Shown here piece after piece: positions 12,957 to 20,317 of a stretch of 20,446 nt of DNA (position 1 is its first letter; every line of letters starts with the position of its first letter). Both the position numbers and the translations under genes were made by a program. The stretch covers positions 1 to 20,446 of IMG/VR virus record IMGVR_UViG_3300048928_000288; one strand, 5' to 3'. The stretch comes from a virus. Under the pieces are notes generated by a model. It was not told where the DNA came from, searched no databases, and saw only the letters and a program-made list of their open reading frames with translations.

Positions 12957-15293
12957 ATGACTACTCTATCAGGAATCTTGCAGACACCAGACGGTACAGC
13001 GATTGCTGGCGCCAAAATCACATTTGAAGCTGTTCGAAACTCTGAGCAGGTTACATTTCATGCAACTTCATCATTAACCACCGGAAGCGATGGTTCTTAC
13101 TCACTCACGCTGCCAGTTGGTTCGTTTAAAGTATTTATCAACTACGACGCAAACAGAATAATTAATGTTGGCGTGATTACTATCCTTGATGGTTCGGTCG
13201 ACGGCACACTTAATGATTATCTACTGACCAATAATGCCCCTGTAGATGATGTGCTTTCCCTCCTTGGCGCTCCAGGCGGAGTGTCGCTTGTAAATGGCGC
13301 TATGGATAAGGCGCAAAATCTTAATGATGTTGCAAGTATATCGTCAGCAAGAACCAACCTTGATGTTGATAGCAAGGACGAAAGTCAGGCTCGTTCTGAT
13401 GCTGTATTGTCATCCCTATTAGCAGATAATGGTGTGGACTTGGTGGGCGGAGCGATGGCTAAGAGCCAAAACTTGGCTGATATCGCCAGCTCATCATCTG
13501 CGCGTGCAAACCTAGACGTCTACTCAAAGGCGGAGTCCGAAGCTCTAACCACTGCACTATCAAACGCATTATCATCAGGATCACAATCAGTAGACGTCAA
13601 TCTCGGACTTACTGGTAGCGTTCTGAGGAGCCTGATTCAAAAGGGAAAAGAAACCCTGTCCGTAATGGACTTCGGGGCAACTGGCGACGGAGTAACCGAT
13701 GACTGCCTAGCATTCCAACGGGCGGTATATGCTGCTTACCTAATGGGTGGCGCGCGCGTATACGTGCCAACTCCTGCGGTAGAGTACCGATGGACATATC
13801 CAGTATTTCTTTTTAGTAACACCGAACTGTTCGGTACTGGACCTTCATGCAGAATCGTCATGGAGAATCCAACGCTTTCAATGCGCGGTCGCGGCTGTAT
13901 CGTCATTGGCTCAAGCTATGAAGTAAATCGCGATAAGGCAATAGCAAACTATAACGCTGGCACATTCCCAAATGCGTCAGTTACCGATACAACATTTGTT
14001 AACCCTGTTATTGGTGCATTCCTTCGCGATAATCAAAGCTTCGTTCAGTCTCATAACTGTTCGGTGCATGACCTTTATATCGTTGCCAAATATACTGGCA
14101 CAACACTTGATGGTGGCTACGGCATTAACATGGTCAACAGTCAATATTGCTCTGTGTATAACATCTGGGGTGAGGGGTGGACTCAGCTCATTGGTATGGG
14201 GTCAGACGTAAGCCCTGAAACACCATCAAACTATGAGTGCCATGCTTATGACTTAGTTGTAGTTAACCCAAACCAGAGCAAGACATATTACTCCATCGGA
14301 TTCATCGCCAACTCTAGTGACTGCTCAATAAGGAGAGCTAAACAATCTAAGCCAATTACTGCTGGCACGCAAAACGGCTCAGGAGTGGCAACCAACGCGA
14401 CCGAGTATTGTGAGATTACCGATATTTTCATACCTAACCTTGGCCGCACCGTTTCATCTGAGGGTGTATTAATTAATAACTCCCGTGGAACGTCAGTCAG
14501 GAACATTTACATCGGTAACGCTGTAACAGCTGTTGCTACATACTTCACACTCACAGCGTTCAATGATACAACCAAGCCCAATATGATTGATGGTGTTACG
14601 GCTGTTGGCTGCGACCAGGCCATAGGCATTCGTGCTAAATATGCAACTTTCGATAATGTCAGCTCAAGCAACTGCATTCAAGAAGTCTACTTTGGCAACC
14701 TGAACGCCTCTGGCAACGTACTTAAATTCAAGCCAGTATCATTCAAATTTTACACTGACCAGTTCCCACTCGTTTACTTCCAGAACAACACTGTAAAAGG
14801 TTATATTCCGCGCCTGAAGTACGTGCGTCCTGCTGACCTGATGCTCAGTGATAAATCAAGCGCACAGACAGTCAGCACAAACAAGAGCGTATCAACTAAG
14901 CCCTCTACTGACCTGCTGTTCCTGTACAACATCCCTGACTATATGAATGCAATTGTTGATATCCGATTCTTCATGACATTCGCAGCAAATTCGCTGACTG
15001 GTAATCCATCTGGAGCATCTAAGCTTCAGATGGACCTACGCAGAATGGTGGCATTTAATGGCAATACAGGAACTGCGCCATACATTGAGTTAACAAACTC
15101 CAGAACATCCGTTTCTGATACCCTACTTGATACCAATCTTGTTATTCAGGCGACGGCAACAACGCCAGGATATATACCGCTGCGAGGCTCAGCTAATGGA
15201 TTAGATGCAAGCCTTGACCTGCTTATCAGCATGACCAATAACGTTCTGAACAACGTGCTGAAAGAAGGCCAAATCACATATCTTGGCGAGTAG
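12957..15293 (+). CDS. Tailspike with pectate-lyase-type beta-helix (putative depolymerase)
   Basis: 778 residues. About 1-90 resembles the prophage tail-fibre N-terminal domain of lambda Stf type (LSGILQTPDGTAIAGAKITF, a beta sandwich that attaches fibres to virions). About 115-195 has two fibre repeats (KAQNLNDVASISSARTNLDV; KSQNLADIASSSSARANLDV, then YSKAE). At 236-260 VMDFGATGDGVTDDCLAFQ opens a pectate-lyase-3 right-handed beta-helix, which runs to about 620; the rest is a beta-rich tip. Such spikes bind and often cleave O-antigen or capsule. Catalytic residues cannot be assigned by eye. It lies in the early-left operon, away from the tail genes, with its own promoter and AT-richer codon use: an acquired accessory gene. 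Confidence 0.85.
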   Translation: MTTLSGILQTPDGTAIAGAKITFEAVRNSEQVTFHATSSLTTGSDGSYSLTLPVGSFKVFINYDANRIINVGVITILDGSVDGTLNDYLLTNNAPVDDVLSLLGAPGGVSLVNGAMDKAQNLNDVASISSARTNLDVDSKDESQARSDAVLSSLLADNGVDLVGGAMAKSQNLADIASSSSARANLDVYSKAESEALTTALSNALSSGSQSVDVNLGLTGSVLRSLIQKGKETLSVMDFGATGDGVTDDCLAFQRAVYAAYLMGGARVYVPTPAVEYRWTYPVFLFSNTELFGTGPSCRIVMENPTLSMRGRGCIVIGSSYEVNRDKAIANYNAGTFPNASVTDTTFVNPVIGAFLRDNQSFVQSHNCSVHDLYIVAKYTGTTLDGGYGINMVNSQYCSVYNIWGEGWTQLIGMGSDVSPETPSNYECHAYDLVVVNPNQSKTYYSIGFIANSSDCSIRRAKQSKPITAGTQNGSGVATNATEYCEITDIFIPNLGRTVSSEGVLINNSRGTSVRNIYIGNAVTAVATYFTLTAFNDTTKPNMIDGVTAVGCDQAIGIRAKYATFDNVSSSNCIQEVYFGNLNASGNVLKFKPVSFKFYTDQFPLVYFQNNTVKGYIPRLKYVRPADLMLSDKSSAQTVSTNKSVSTKPSTDLLFLYNIPDYMNAIVDIRFFMTFAANSLTGNPSGASKLQMDLRRMVAFNGNTGTAPYIELTNSRTSVSDTLLDTNLVIQATATTPGYIPLRGSANGLDASLDLLISMTNNVLNNVLKEGQITYLGE

Positions 15294-15350
15294 GTCACCG
15301 CGTGTTTTATTCAGCAAATTCACAGGAGCTTTAAATATATCAAGACTTGC

Positions 15351-15381
15351 TTGCGCAAAAGTGTCATAAGAAAGATATAAT
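15351..15381 (+). promoter_or_regulatory. Putative sigma-70 promoter of the small membrane protein gene
   Basis: TATAAT (15376-15381) is a perfect -10. TTGCGC (15351-15356) is a weak -35 at 19-bp spacing. It lies in the 145-bp gap after the tailspike stop and 57 bp before the start of the 63-residue membrane protein. Confidence 0.5.
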
Positions 15382-15438
15382 CTACCGATTGACGTTGATG
15401 ATTAATAGTAAGATGGATTTTCAGCCTAAGGAGACAAA

Positions 15439-15630
15439 ATGATGAAAGCACTCAAGGTATTCGTGTTGTTTGTCATTTGTTATTTATTTCAATGTGCTTT
15501 GTTTGGCATTCCATTCTCACCGAACATAGCTTATAGGGCCTTATTCACATCTGCAGTTATTGCTTCTATTTACCCTGTTGTTACGAGCAATTGGTGGAAA
15601 AGGAGAGTTCTGAAATCAAAAGAATACTGA
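15439..15630 (+). CDS. Small two-span membrane protein of the tailspike cassette
   Basis: 63 residues. Hydrophobic segments are at about 5-25 (LKVFVLFVICYLFQCALFGI) and 32-50 (YRALFTSAVIASIYPVVTS), followed by a basic tail (WWKRRVLKSKEY). This predicts an inner-membrane hairpin with a cytoplasmic C-terminus. Ribosome site AAGGAG precedes the ATG at 15439 (a second ATG is adjacent). It has its own promoter and is closed by a strong terminator, so the unit tailspike plus membrane protein is self-contained. Small membrane proteins of prophage accessory units often act in exclusion or envelope change, but nothing here proves that. Confidence 0.65.
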   Translation: MMKALKVFVLFVICYLFQCALFGIPFSPNIAYRALFTSAVIASIYPVVTSNWWKRRVLKSKEY

Positions 15631-15648
15631 ACATCACTGAAAACACAT

Positions 15649-15674
15649 AAGGCTGCCAATTGGCGGCCTTTTTT
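15649..15674 (+). terminator. Terminator closing the tailspike cassette
   Basis: GGCTGCC-AATT-GGCGGCC forms a stem with one central mismatch, preceded by AA and followed by a T6 run. It lies 19 bp after the stop of the small membrane protein gene. Confidence 0.85.
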
Positions 15675-15695
15675 ACGTCTGAAAAAGGTTCCAAG

Positions 15696-15983
15696 ATGGA
15701 AAAGTTAAACATTACAGACCTCCGCCAACGCCTGGTCGTTCATGATAATTGCGGTAATGAGCGACCCGGAGTCGCAGAGCGGTTAAACATCTGGTGCGAA
15801 TTGAATAAGCATCACGGCATGACCTGCAAGCTGTCGCTGGGCTACGAAAGCGGCCCAAGCATTCAGCGCAGCCTGAACGACACAACGGTGTTGTTTTTGG
15901 AAATCGGAAAAGCCCTGGGCGTCGATGTTATCGCGCTCGTCGAGCAACTGGTGGCCAGCCAGTCGAAGGAGACTGAAAGTTGA
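15696..15983 (+). CDS. Hypothetical phage protein of the early-left operon
   Basis: 95 residues (MEKLNITDLRQRLVVHDNCG ... LVASQSKETES). The ATG at 15696 follows AAAAAGG; the frame is open from 15660, but that part overlaps the terminator. Helical N- and C-terminal parts flank a central TCKLSLGYESGPSIQ. No recognised domain. It resumes the operon after the tailspike cassette, with GC-richer codon use like the genes before 12805. Its stop lies in the start region of the following frameshifted gene. Confidence 0.6.
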   Translation: MEKLNITDLRQRLVVHDNCGNERPGVAERLNIWCELNKHHGMTCKLSLGYESGPSIQRSLNDTTVLFLEIGKALGVDVIALVEQLVASQSKETES

Positions 15984-16147
15984 AATTGAGAACTTCGCTA
16001 TCTTGGTCAGTGCTGATGGAGTGACCGGTCAGCTTGTGATGACAGCCACTGAGCAGCGGAGCTCTGGTCGACGCCGACGGTACTGCCAAAATAATCCCAA
16101 TCGATTCCGTCGAATTGCCTGCTAGCTCGAAAATATTCCCTAAATAA
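15979..16147 (+). pseudogene. Frameshifted small operon gene
   Basis: Frame one reads VEIENFAILVSADGVTGQLV then MTATEQR. Removing a single base (A at 16060) lets it continue as ALVDADGTAKIIPIDSVELP, ASSKIFPK and a stop at 16147. The joined product is a coherent 55-residue protein. As the DNA stands, frame one instead turns into an Arg-rich nonsense tail ending at 16125. No standard start codon is visible in frame (CTG at 15973, just after AAGGAG, is the nearest). A one-base insertion, and perhaps a lost start, have inactivated it. Confidence 0.5.
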
Positions 16148-16224
16148 TAAGTATAATTCATTGGCCCAGTTGCGAGTGTATGGGCGGTTTCTTTCCCAGT
16201 TATTCATAAATGAAGGGGGTCGAG

Positions 16225-16503
16225 ATGGGAGTTTTTGAATTGGCAGAAGAGCAGAGAGATTATGCTTTGGGTGTTCTACTTCAAACAGGAGCACTTACTA
16301 ACTGCATGTTTCATGAGGACTGTATTTATGAAGGAAACGGTGAGCTTGAACCTGCATATAAAATCGCAAGCGCTGCATTTAAGCGTGGTGAATTAGATTC
16401 TTTTGACGACCAGCTAGACGCAACAGACACTATAAAAATGGTGTTTGAGGAATATGCAGGGATTGATTTTTGCCCTTCATGCGATAAACATCATGATGAC
16501 TGA
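16225..16503 (+). CDS. Hypothetical protein with C-terminal CxxC motif
   Basis: 92 residues from ATG 16225, preceded by AAGGGGG; an in-frame ATG at 16210 overlaps that ribosome site. Acidic and helical (MGVFELAEEQRDYALGVLLQ), ending IDFCPSCDKHHDD, where the two Cys and two His could bind zinc. TATAAT at 16152-16157 in the upstream gap could be a -10 element. AT-richer than the flanking operon genes and adjacent to another small AT-rich gene. The CxxC end resembles that of small phage proteins of unknown function. Confidence 0.6.
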   Translation: MGVFELAEEQRDYALGVLLQTGALTNCMFHEDCIYEGNGELEPAYKIASAAFKRGELDSFDDQLDATDTIKMVFEEYAGIDFCPSCDKHHDD

Positions 16504-16524
16504 CAACAATATAGGGACTCCGCA

Positions 16525-16806
16525 ATGAACGATATTTTGTTTTTTGGTGCAGGGTATAACGGAGATAAACGCGATATTGAAGGTGTTCCCAATTCAGTAA
16601 AACACTCTGCTAAACCAGTGACGTTTACCATTCAACCAGGTGAGCAAACTACGATTAGTTCGCACTATACGGGCTTCCATGATTTTCAGGTTTTAAAGCA
16701 TACCTATCGTGATAAAACATATCTCATTGCAGTTTTTGGGGATGCCCCATCAAGCGACACTATCAATTACTTCATCGAATCAGCAAGAGTAAACCCCATC
16801 GATTAA
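16525..16806 (+). CDS. Hypothetical small soluble protein
   Basis: 93 residues (MNDILFFGAGYNGDKRDIEG ... FIESARVNPID), with a beta-type pattern (AKPVTFTIQPGEQTTISSHY, DKTYLIAVFGDAPS). No membrane segment. It is 21 bp after the CxxC gene, has AGGGA upstream of the start, and is followed 25 bp later by a terminator. It therefore ends a short transcription unit with the CxxC gene. Function unknown. Confidence 0.6.
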   Translation: MNDILFFGAGYNGDKRDIEGVPNSVKHSAKPVTFTIQPGEQTTISSHYTGFHDFQVLKHTYRDKTYLIAVFGDAPSSDTINYFIESARVNPID

Positions 16807-16830
16807 CCGCAATCATTTATCAATATTTAT

Positions 16831-16856
16831 AAGCCTCGCAAATGCGGGGCTTTTTT
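16831..16856 (+). terminator. Rho-independent terminator
   Basis: AAGCCTCGC (16831-16839) pairs with GCGGGGCTT (16844-16852) with one wobble or mismatch and an AAAT loop, running into a T6 tract (16851-16856). Confidence 0.85.
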
Positions 16857-16872
16857 ACGCCTGGAGAAAGCC

Positions 16873-17112
16873 ATGCGTCACATCATTCGCGGCAATCCAA
16901 CACCGCAAGAAAAGCAGGCAGCAGAAACCGCGCTGAGCTGCCACCAGCAAAAATACGGCGATTATGCCCGGCGGAAGAACAGCGAAACGTGCCAGGTGCG
17001 TGTCGCTGGCCGGAACTACGCCATTGAAGTGATGAACCGGAAAGCGTCATACGTGGCAACGGTCATGAATCACCATCGTCCACTTTCGAAAATATGCGGG
17101 GTACCGGCCTGA
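16873..17112 (+). CDS. Small phage protein (DUF4060-like)
   Basis: 79 residues: MRHIIRGNPTPQEKQAAETA, then QQKYGDYARRKNSETCQVRV and AGRNYAIEVMNRKASYVATV. The order helix, KYGxYxRRK, then VRVxGRxYxxEVxNRKxSYVATV matches what I remember of the DUF4060 type found beside integrases in enterobacterial prophages; function unknown. GGAGAAAG precedes the ATG. Its stop overlaps the methyltransferase start (TGATG), so the two are co-translated. Confidence 0.65.
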   Translation: MRHIIRGNPTPQEKQAAETALSCHQQKYGDYARRKNSETCQVRVAGRNYAIEVMNRKASYVATVMNHHRPLSKICGVPA

Positions 17113-17798
17113 TGTATCAGCTCATCTATGCAGATCCGCCGTGGCAATACAGCAACAAAATCAGCAATGGCGCTGCCGACGACCATTACAGCACCATGAC
17201 GCTCGAAGAAATTAAGCGCCTGCCGGTCTGGTCAATCGCCGCCGACAACGCGGTCCTTGCAATGTGGTACACCGGCAACTTCGCCGCCGAGGCTGTCGAG
17301 CTGGCGCAGGCGTGGGGCTTCAAGATCAAAACCATGAAAGGCTTCACGTGGGTCAAACTTTACGAACAGGCACGCGGGCGCATAGAGCGGGCGCTGGGAG
17401 AACAAACCATGCTCGACTTTGAAGATTTTCTGGATGCGTTGAGTGCTGAAACTGTGATGAACGGGGGCAACTACACCAGAGGGAACAGTGAGGACGTTCT
17501 GATCGCCATCCGCGGCGCCGGGCTTGAGCGTGTCAGCGCCAGCGTCAAGCAGGTCGTTCACAGCTGCCGCGGTGAGCACAGCGAGAAGCCTGCCGAGGTG
17601 CGGTTTCGTCTTGAAGAGCTTTACGGTCAGGTTTCCCGCATCGAGCTTTTCAGTCGCGGTGAAGCTCCTGGCTGGCACCATTGGGGCAATGAAAACCCCT
17701 TCAACAATATCGAGCTGGTACCGGCCACTTTCCAGCGCCAGTACACGTCCCGAACCAAGGTACTGGCTGGTTATTACCAAGTTGTTTTGGCAAACTAA
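17112..17798 (+). CDS. MT-A70 family DNA adenine N6-methyltransferase
   Basis: 228 residues from ATG 17112; an earlier in-frame ATG at 17094 lies inside the preceding gene. The catalytic DPPW motif is at residues 8-11 (MYQLIYADPPWQYSNK), followed by the family pattern HYSTMTLEEIKRLPV, AVLAMWYTG, WGFKIKTMKGFTWVK and GNYTRGNSEDVLIAIRG (AdoMet-binding region), then HSEKPAEVRFRLEEL and RIELFSRGEAPGWHHWGNE, the C-terminal MT-A70 signature. Such phage enzymes modify adenine and are thought to protect phage DNA from host restriction or alter expression. A segment at about 83-118 (YEQARGRIERALGEQTMLDF) appears inserted relative to the core fold. All motifs look intact; no restriction partner is adjacent. 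Confidence 0.85.
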   Translation: MYQLIYADPPWQYSNKISNGAADDHYSTMTLEEIKRLPVWSIAADNAVLAMWYTGNFAAEAVELAQAWGFKIKTMKGFTWVKLYEQARGRIERALGEQTMLDFEDFLDALSAETVMNGGNYTRGNSEDVLIAIRGAGLERVSASVKQVVHSCRGEHSEKPAEVRFRLEELYGQVSRIELFSRGEAPGWHHWGNENPFNNIELVPATFQRQYTSRTKVLAGYYQVVLAN

Positions 17799-17846
17799 CC
17801 ATCAGTTTGCATACGGATATATTTTACCCCCCCCGTAAAGTTTGTA

Positions 17847-18383
17847 TTATTTATTAGATATCTTGATAAAAGTGCAATGTTCAAATAGCATTACTTTTAT
17901 TTCACTAGCCAAGCTAGCTGCTTCATCTAAAATTATAGTTGAGTCAGTTATTTCTTCACCATTGTTATTCCTTAATGGTTTTTCATTAAACTTTTTCCGA
18001 TAGTCTAGGAATAACCCAAACTTAGTATTAAGATTGGGGTCATTAAACAATAAAATAGATGTTTTGTATTTAGCCAGCTGCATTCTATGGTTACCAGCTA
18101 AACCATCTTTTAAGATGCTAATTCCGTTAGAATTTGCATAAATCCTCTGCAGATAGTCAATTTCTTCGTCTAAATACTTGATCAAATCACTCAGGACAAA
18201 TTCGGTAAATAAATTAACTTTGTTACGAATCGCTTCCAATTTAAGACTGTTTTTATTTTGCCAGCGCTGCGTAAAATAGGCTGTAACCAAGCCAATTACG
18301 GCACCAATTATAATACCTAGCAACCCAATTACTGGAGAGCTCAACCAAGACTGACTCATCCTTTCACAATAGACCGTGAGCAC
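17847..18383 (-). CDS. Membrane-anchored protein of unknown function (accessory gene)
   Basis: 178 residues. The GTG start at 18383 is preceded by AAGGAAG at ideal spacing; an ATG at 18359 (MSQSWLSS) is the alternative. One transmembrane segment lies at about 17-37 (PVIGLLGIIIGAVIGLVTAY), followed by a long soluble helical domain (KNSLKLEAIRNKVNLFTEFV, DLIKYLDEEIDYLQRIYANS). It is strongly AT-rich and antisense to the surrounding operon. Inserted between the methyltransferase and excisionase region, it is a typical lysogeny-expressed accessory position. The N-terminal anchor plus cytoplasmic helical domain is compatible with a phage-exclusion protein, but no family is recognised. Confidence 0.65.
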   Translation of the reverse strand: MLTVYCERMSQSWLSSPVIGLLGIIIGAVIGLVTAYFTQRWQNKNSLKLEAIRNKVNLFTEFVLSDLIKYLDEEIDYLQRIYANSNGISILKDGLAGNHRMQLAKYKTSILLFNDPNLNTKFGLFLDYRKKFNEKPLRNNNGEEITDSTIILDEAASLASEIKVMLFEHCTFIKISNK

Positions 18384-18492
18384 ATAACTTCCTTTTCAAG
18401 ATACGATTAAAGACCTAATTGTATCGTTATATCCATTCCCAACCAACATTCATTACCAATAACAACAAAATAATCCTCCGAAAGGAATTATC

Positions 18493-18707
18493 ATGAGAAT
18501 GATATAGAGCGAAACGCCCTGCGCTCCGCTGCGCGGAGATGCAACGAAGAACTTCACCAGGCCGTCGCGGCCAACCCCAAAACACCATTCGATAAACTTT
18601 CCGGCCCGATCATTAAGCGCCACTATCAGCCCATTAAACCGATCTACCGACTGGTCGATTTCCTGTGGACGATTGGCGTGCTCAACGGCCAATTTGAAGA
18701 GAGGTAA
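18493..18707 (+). pseudogene. Frameshifted small gene upstream of excisionase
   Basis: A good ribosome site (AAAGGA) precedes ATG 18493, but the frame stops after four codons (ATG AGA ATG ATA TAG). One base shifted, it reads IERNALRSAARRCNEELHQA, then VAANPKTPFDKLSGPIIKRH and YQPIKPIYRLVDFLWTIGVL, ending NGQFEER and a stop at 18705-18707. Adding one base near 18503 would restore a coherent protein of about 69 residues. It ends 2 bp before the excisionase start, so it was coupled to it. The frameshift appears recent, because the remaining codons are clean. Confidence 0.6.
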
Positions 18708-18709
18708 CA

Positions 18710-18967
18710 ATGTCACAAGTCACTCAGTTAACGCCCGCTAAGTGGGTAACGGAAGATGTCCTCATCACAATTACCGGACTACGCCCTGGTACAATAAAAC
18801 GCGCCAGAGAGAAATCATGGTTACAAGGTCGCGAATATCTGCACTTTGCTCCTGAAGGGGATCCAAAGCCAAACAGCGAGTGCATGTACAATCATCTGGC
18901 TATAGAGCAGTGGATCGAGCGTCAGGCGGCAAGTCAGCCTGATGCTTTAGTCCGCAAGAAAGCATAA
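18710..18967 (+). CDS. xis: Excisionase (DUF1233 type)
   Basis: 85 residues (MSQVTQLTPAKWVTEDVLIT, TGLRPGTIKRAREKSWLQGR, EYLHFAPEGDPKPNSECMYN). This is a small winged-helix/MerR-like DNA-binding protein. The order KWVTExxL, TGLxxxTIKRARExxWxxGxEY, then NSECMYNxxAIxxWI matches the putative excisionase family DUF1233. It would bind and bend the attachment site to steer the integrase toward excision. It lies directly upstream of int, as expected, with GAGAGG as ribosome site. Intact. Confidence 0.85.
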   Translation: MSQVTQLTPAKWVTEDVLITITGLRPGTIKRAREKSWLQGREYLHFAPEGDPKPNSECMYNHLAIEQWIERQAASQPDALVRKKA

Positions 18968-18998
18968 CCTGATCGTCCACTGAAAGCGGAGGTGATAT

Positions 18999-20282
18999 GT
19001 GGTAGAGATAAAATATCCAACTGGAGTAGAAAGCCATGGAGGGTTTCTGCGGGTTTGGTTCATGTATAAAAAGACGAGAGCAAGGGAAGCTTTGGGCGTG
19101 CCGGACACAGCTAAAAACAGGAAGGTTGCTGGAGAACTAAGGGCTTCAGTTGTATACGCAATTAAGACGGGGAATTTTGACTACCAGAAGCAATTCCCCT
19201 CATCTCCGAATTTACGGAAGTTTGGGATTGCCTCAAGACAGTTCACTATTGGGGAGCTTTATGCGAAGTGGATTGAGTTGAAGGAGGTAGATTTATCGAC
19301 TAATAGCCTGGGCCGGTACAAATCGAGAATGCGAGGAACACTGCTCGCATTAGGTGAGAAGATGATCGCCTCATCAATCAGAACGGAAGACCTTATCAGG
19401 TTGAGAAATTCACTTTTGACCGGTGTCCAGCAACTTGGACGTGGTAAAAAGATGGAGAAAATTGGCAGGTCTGTCAGAACGGTAAACGGACACATGAGTG
19501 ATCTGGGTTCAGTATTGAAGTTCGGTCATGATAATGGATATTTGCCATCTAACCCAATTGTTAACCTGAGGCCTTTGCGCAAGTCAAAAGCTGAGCCTGA
19601 CCCAATAACCAGAGATGAATTTTTGCGGATCATTTCAGTATGCAGTCACCGTCAGGTTGCTAACTTATGGTCACTGGCTGTTTATACTGGCATGCGCCAT
19701 GGTGAGTTATGCGCCCTTGCGTGGGAAGACATTGACCTGATAGCTGGAACTATCAAGGTTAAACGCAACCTGACAACGGTTCATGAATTTACGCCACCAA
19801 AGACCAATGCCGGGACAAGAGAAATCCACCTCATACAGCCAGCCATAGATGTTTTACGTGATCAGGCCGAGATGACCAGGATGATGGGCAAAAACAAAAT
19901 AGAAGTTATTCTGCGTGAGTATGGGAAAAAGGACATCGAAGATTGCACCTTCGTTTTTAACCCACAAGTCAGCGCCATTAACAGCCGCAGCGGAACCTAC
20001 TATTCCGTCTCTTCGATTGGTCAGTCATGGAATACCGCTTTGCGCCGGGCAGGTGTCAGGCATCGCAAAGCATACCAATCGAGGCACACATATGCGTGCT
20101 GGTCACTTTCAGCAGGGGCTAATCCAAACTTCATAGCCAGCCAAATGGGACACACTTCAGCCCAGATGGTTTACTCAGTGTATGGAACCTGGATGAACGA
20201 CAATAACGGAGAGCAGATTGCAATGCTCAACCAAAAATTAGGAGACTTTGCCCCATCCATGCCCCATAAGAAAACAGGCTAG
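18999..20282 (+). CDS. int: Tyrosine-recombinase integrase
   Basis: 427 residues from GTG 18999, preceded by GGAGGT. The N-terminal 1-75 is an arm-binding domain of DUF3596 type (YPTGVESHGGFLRVWFMYKK, REALGVPDTAKNRKVAGELR). It is followed by a core-binding SAM-like domain (about 82-180) and a catalytic domain. Catalytic residues: R233 (TGMRHGEL), K268 (PPKTNAGTREI), R362 in YQSRHTYA (the box-II His is Tyr359, as in related integrases), H385 (MGHTSAQ) and the nucleophile Tyr395 (or Tyr392; VYSVYGTW). It catalyses site-specific integration and excision. The last codons contain one of the arm-type repeats, and the gene ends 37 bp before the attR core. The sequence is complete. Confidence 0.93.
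   Translation: MVEIKYPTGVESHGGFLRVWFMYKKTRAREALGVPDTAKNRKVAGELRASVVYAIKTGNFDYQKQFPSSPNLRKFGIASRQFTIGELYAKWIELKEVDLSTNSLGRYKSRMRGTLLALGEKMIASSIRTEDLIRLRNSLLTGVQQLGRGKKMEKIGRSVRTVNGHMSDLGSVLKFGHDNGYLPSNPIVNLRPLRKSKAEPDPITRDEFLRIISVCSHRQVANLWSLAVYTGMRHGELCALAWEDIDLIAGTIKVKRNLTTVHEFTPPKTNAGTREIHLIQPAIDVLRDQAEMTRMMGKNKIEVILREYGKKDIEDCTFVFNPQVSAINSRSGTYYSVSSIGQSWNTALRRAGVRHRKAYQSRHTYACWSLSAGANPNFIASQMGHTSAQMVYSVYGTWMNDNNGEQIAMLNQKLGDFAPSMPHKKTG
20247..20267. repeat. Putative integrase arm-type sites, right arm, inside int
   Basis: A 21-bp block identical to 283-303, with TGCCCCAT at 20249-20256 and 20260-20267. It overlaps the int codons for FAPSMPH, so the same DNA both encodes the integrase end and probably binds it. 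It lies 52 bp inside the attR core. Confidence 0.6.
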
Positions 20283-20317
20283 TATAATTATTCAATTTAA
20301 TCAATCACCTAACCAAC

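Noticed and set aside
17232-17780. 182-codon minus-strand ORF opposite the methyltransferase
   Set aside because: Antisense shadow of a gene with an intact DPPW motif and C-terminal signature.
17827-17834. Run of eight C residues as a phase-variation tract
   Set aside because: It lies between two convergent genes, outside any coding frame or promoter that I can see.
18453-18716. 87-codon minus-strand ORF upstream of xis
   Set aside because: The plus strand here encodes a coherent phage-like protein (frameshifted); the minus ORF has no ribosome site and overlaps the xis ribosome site.
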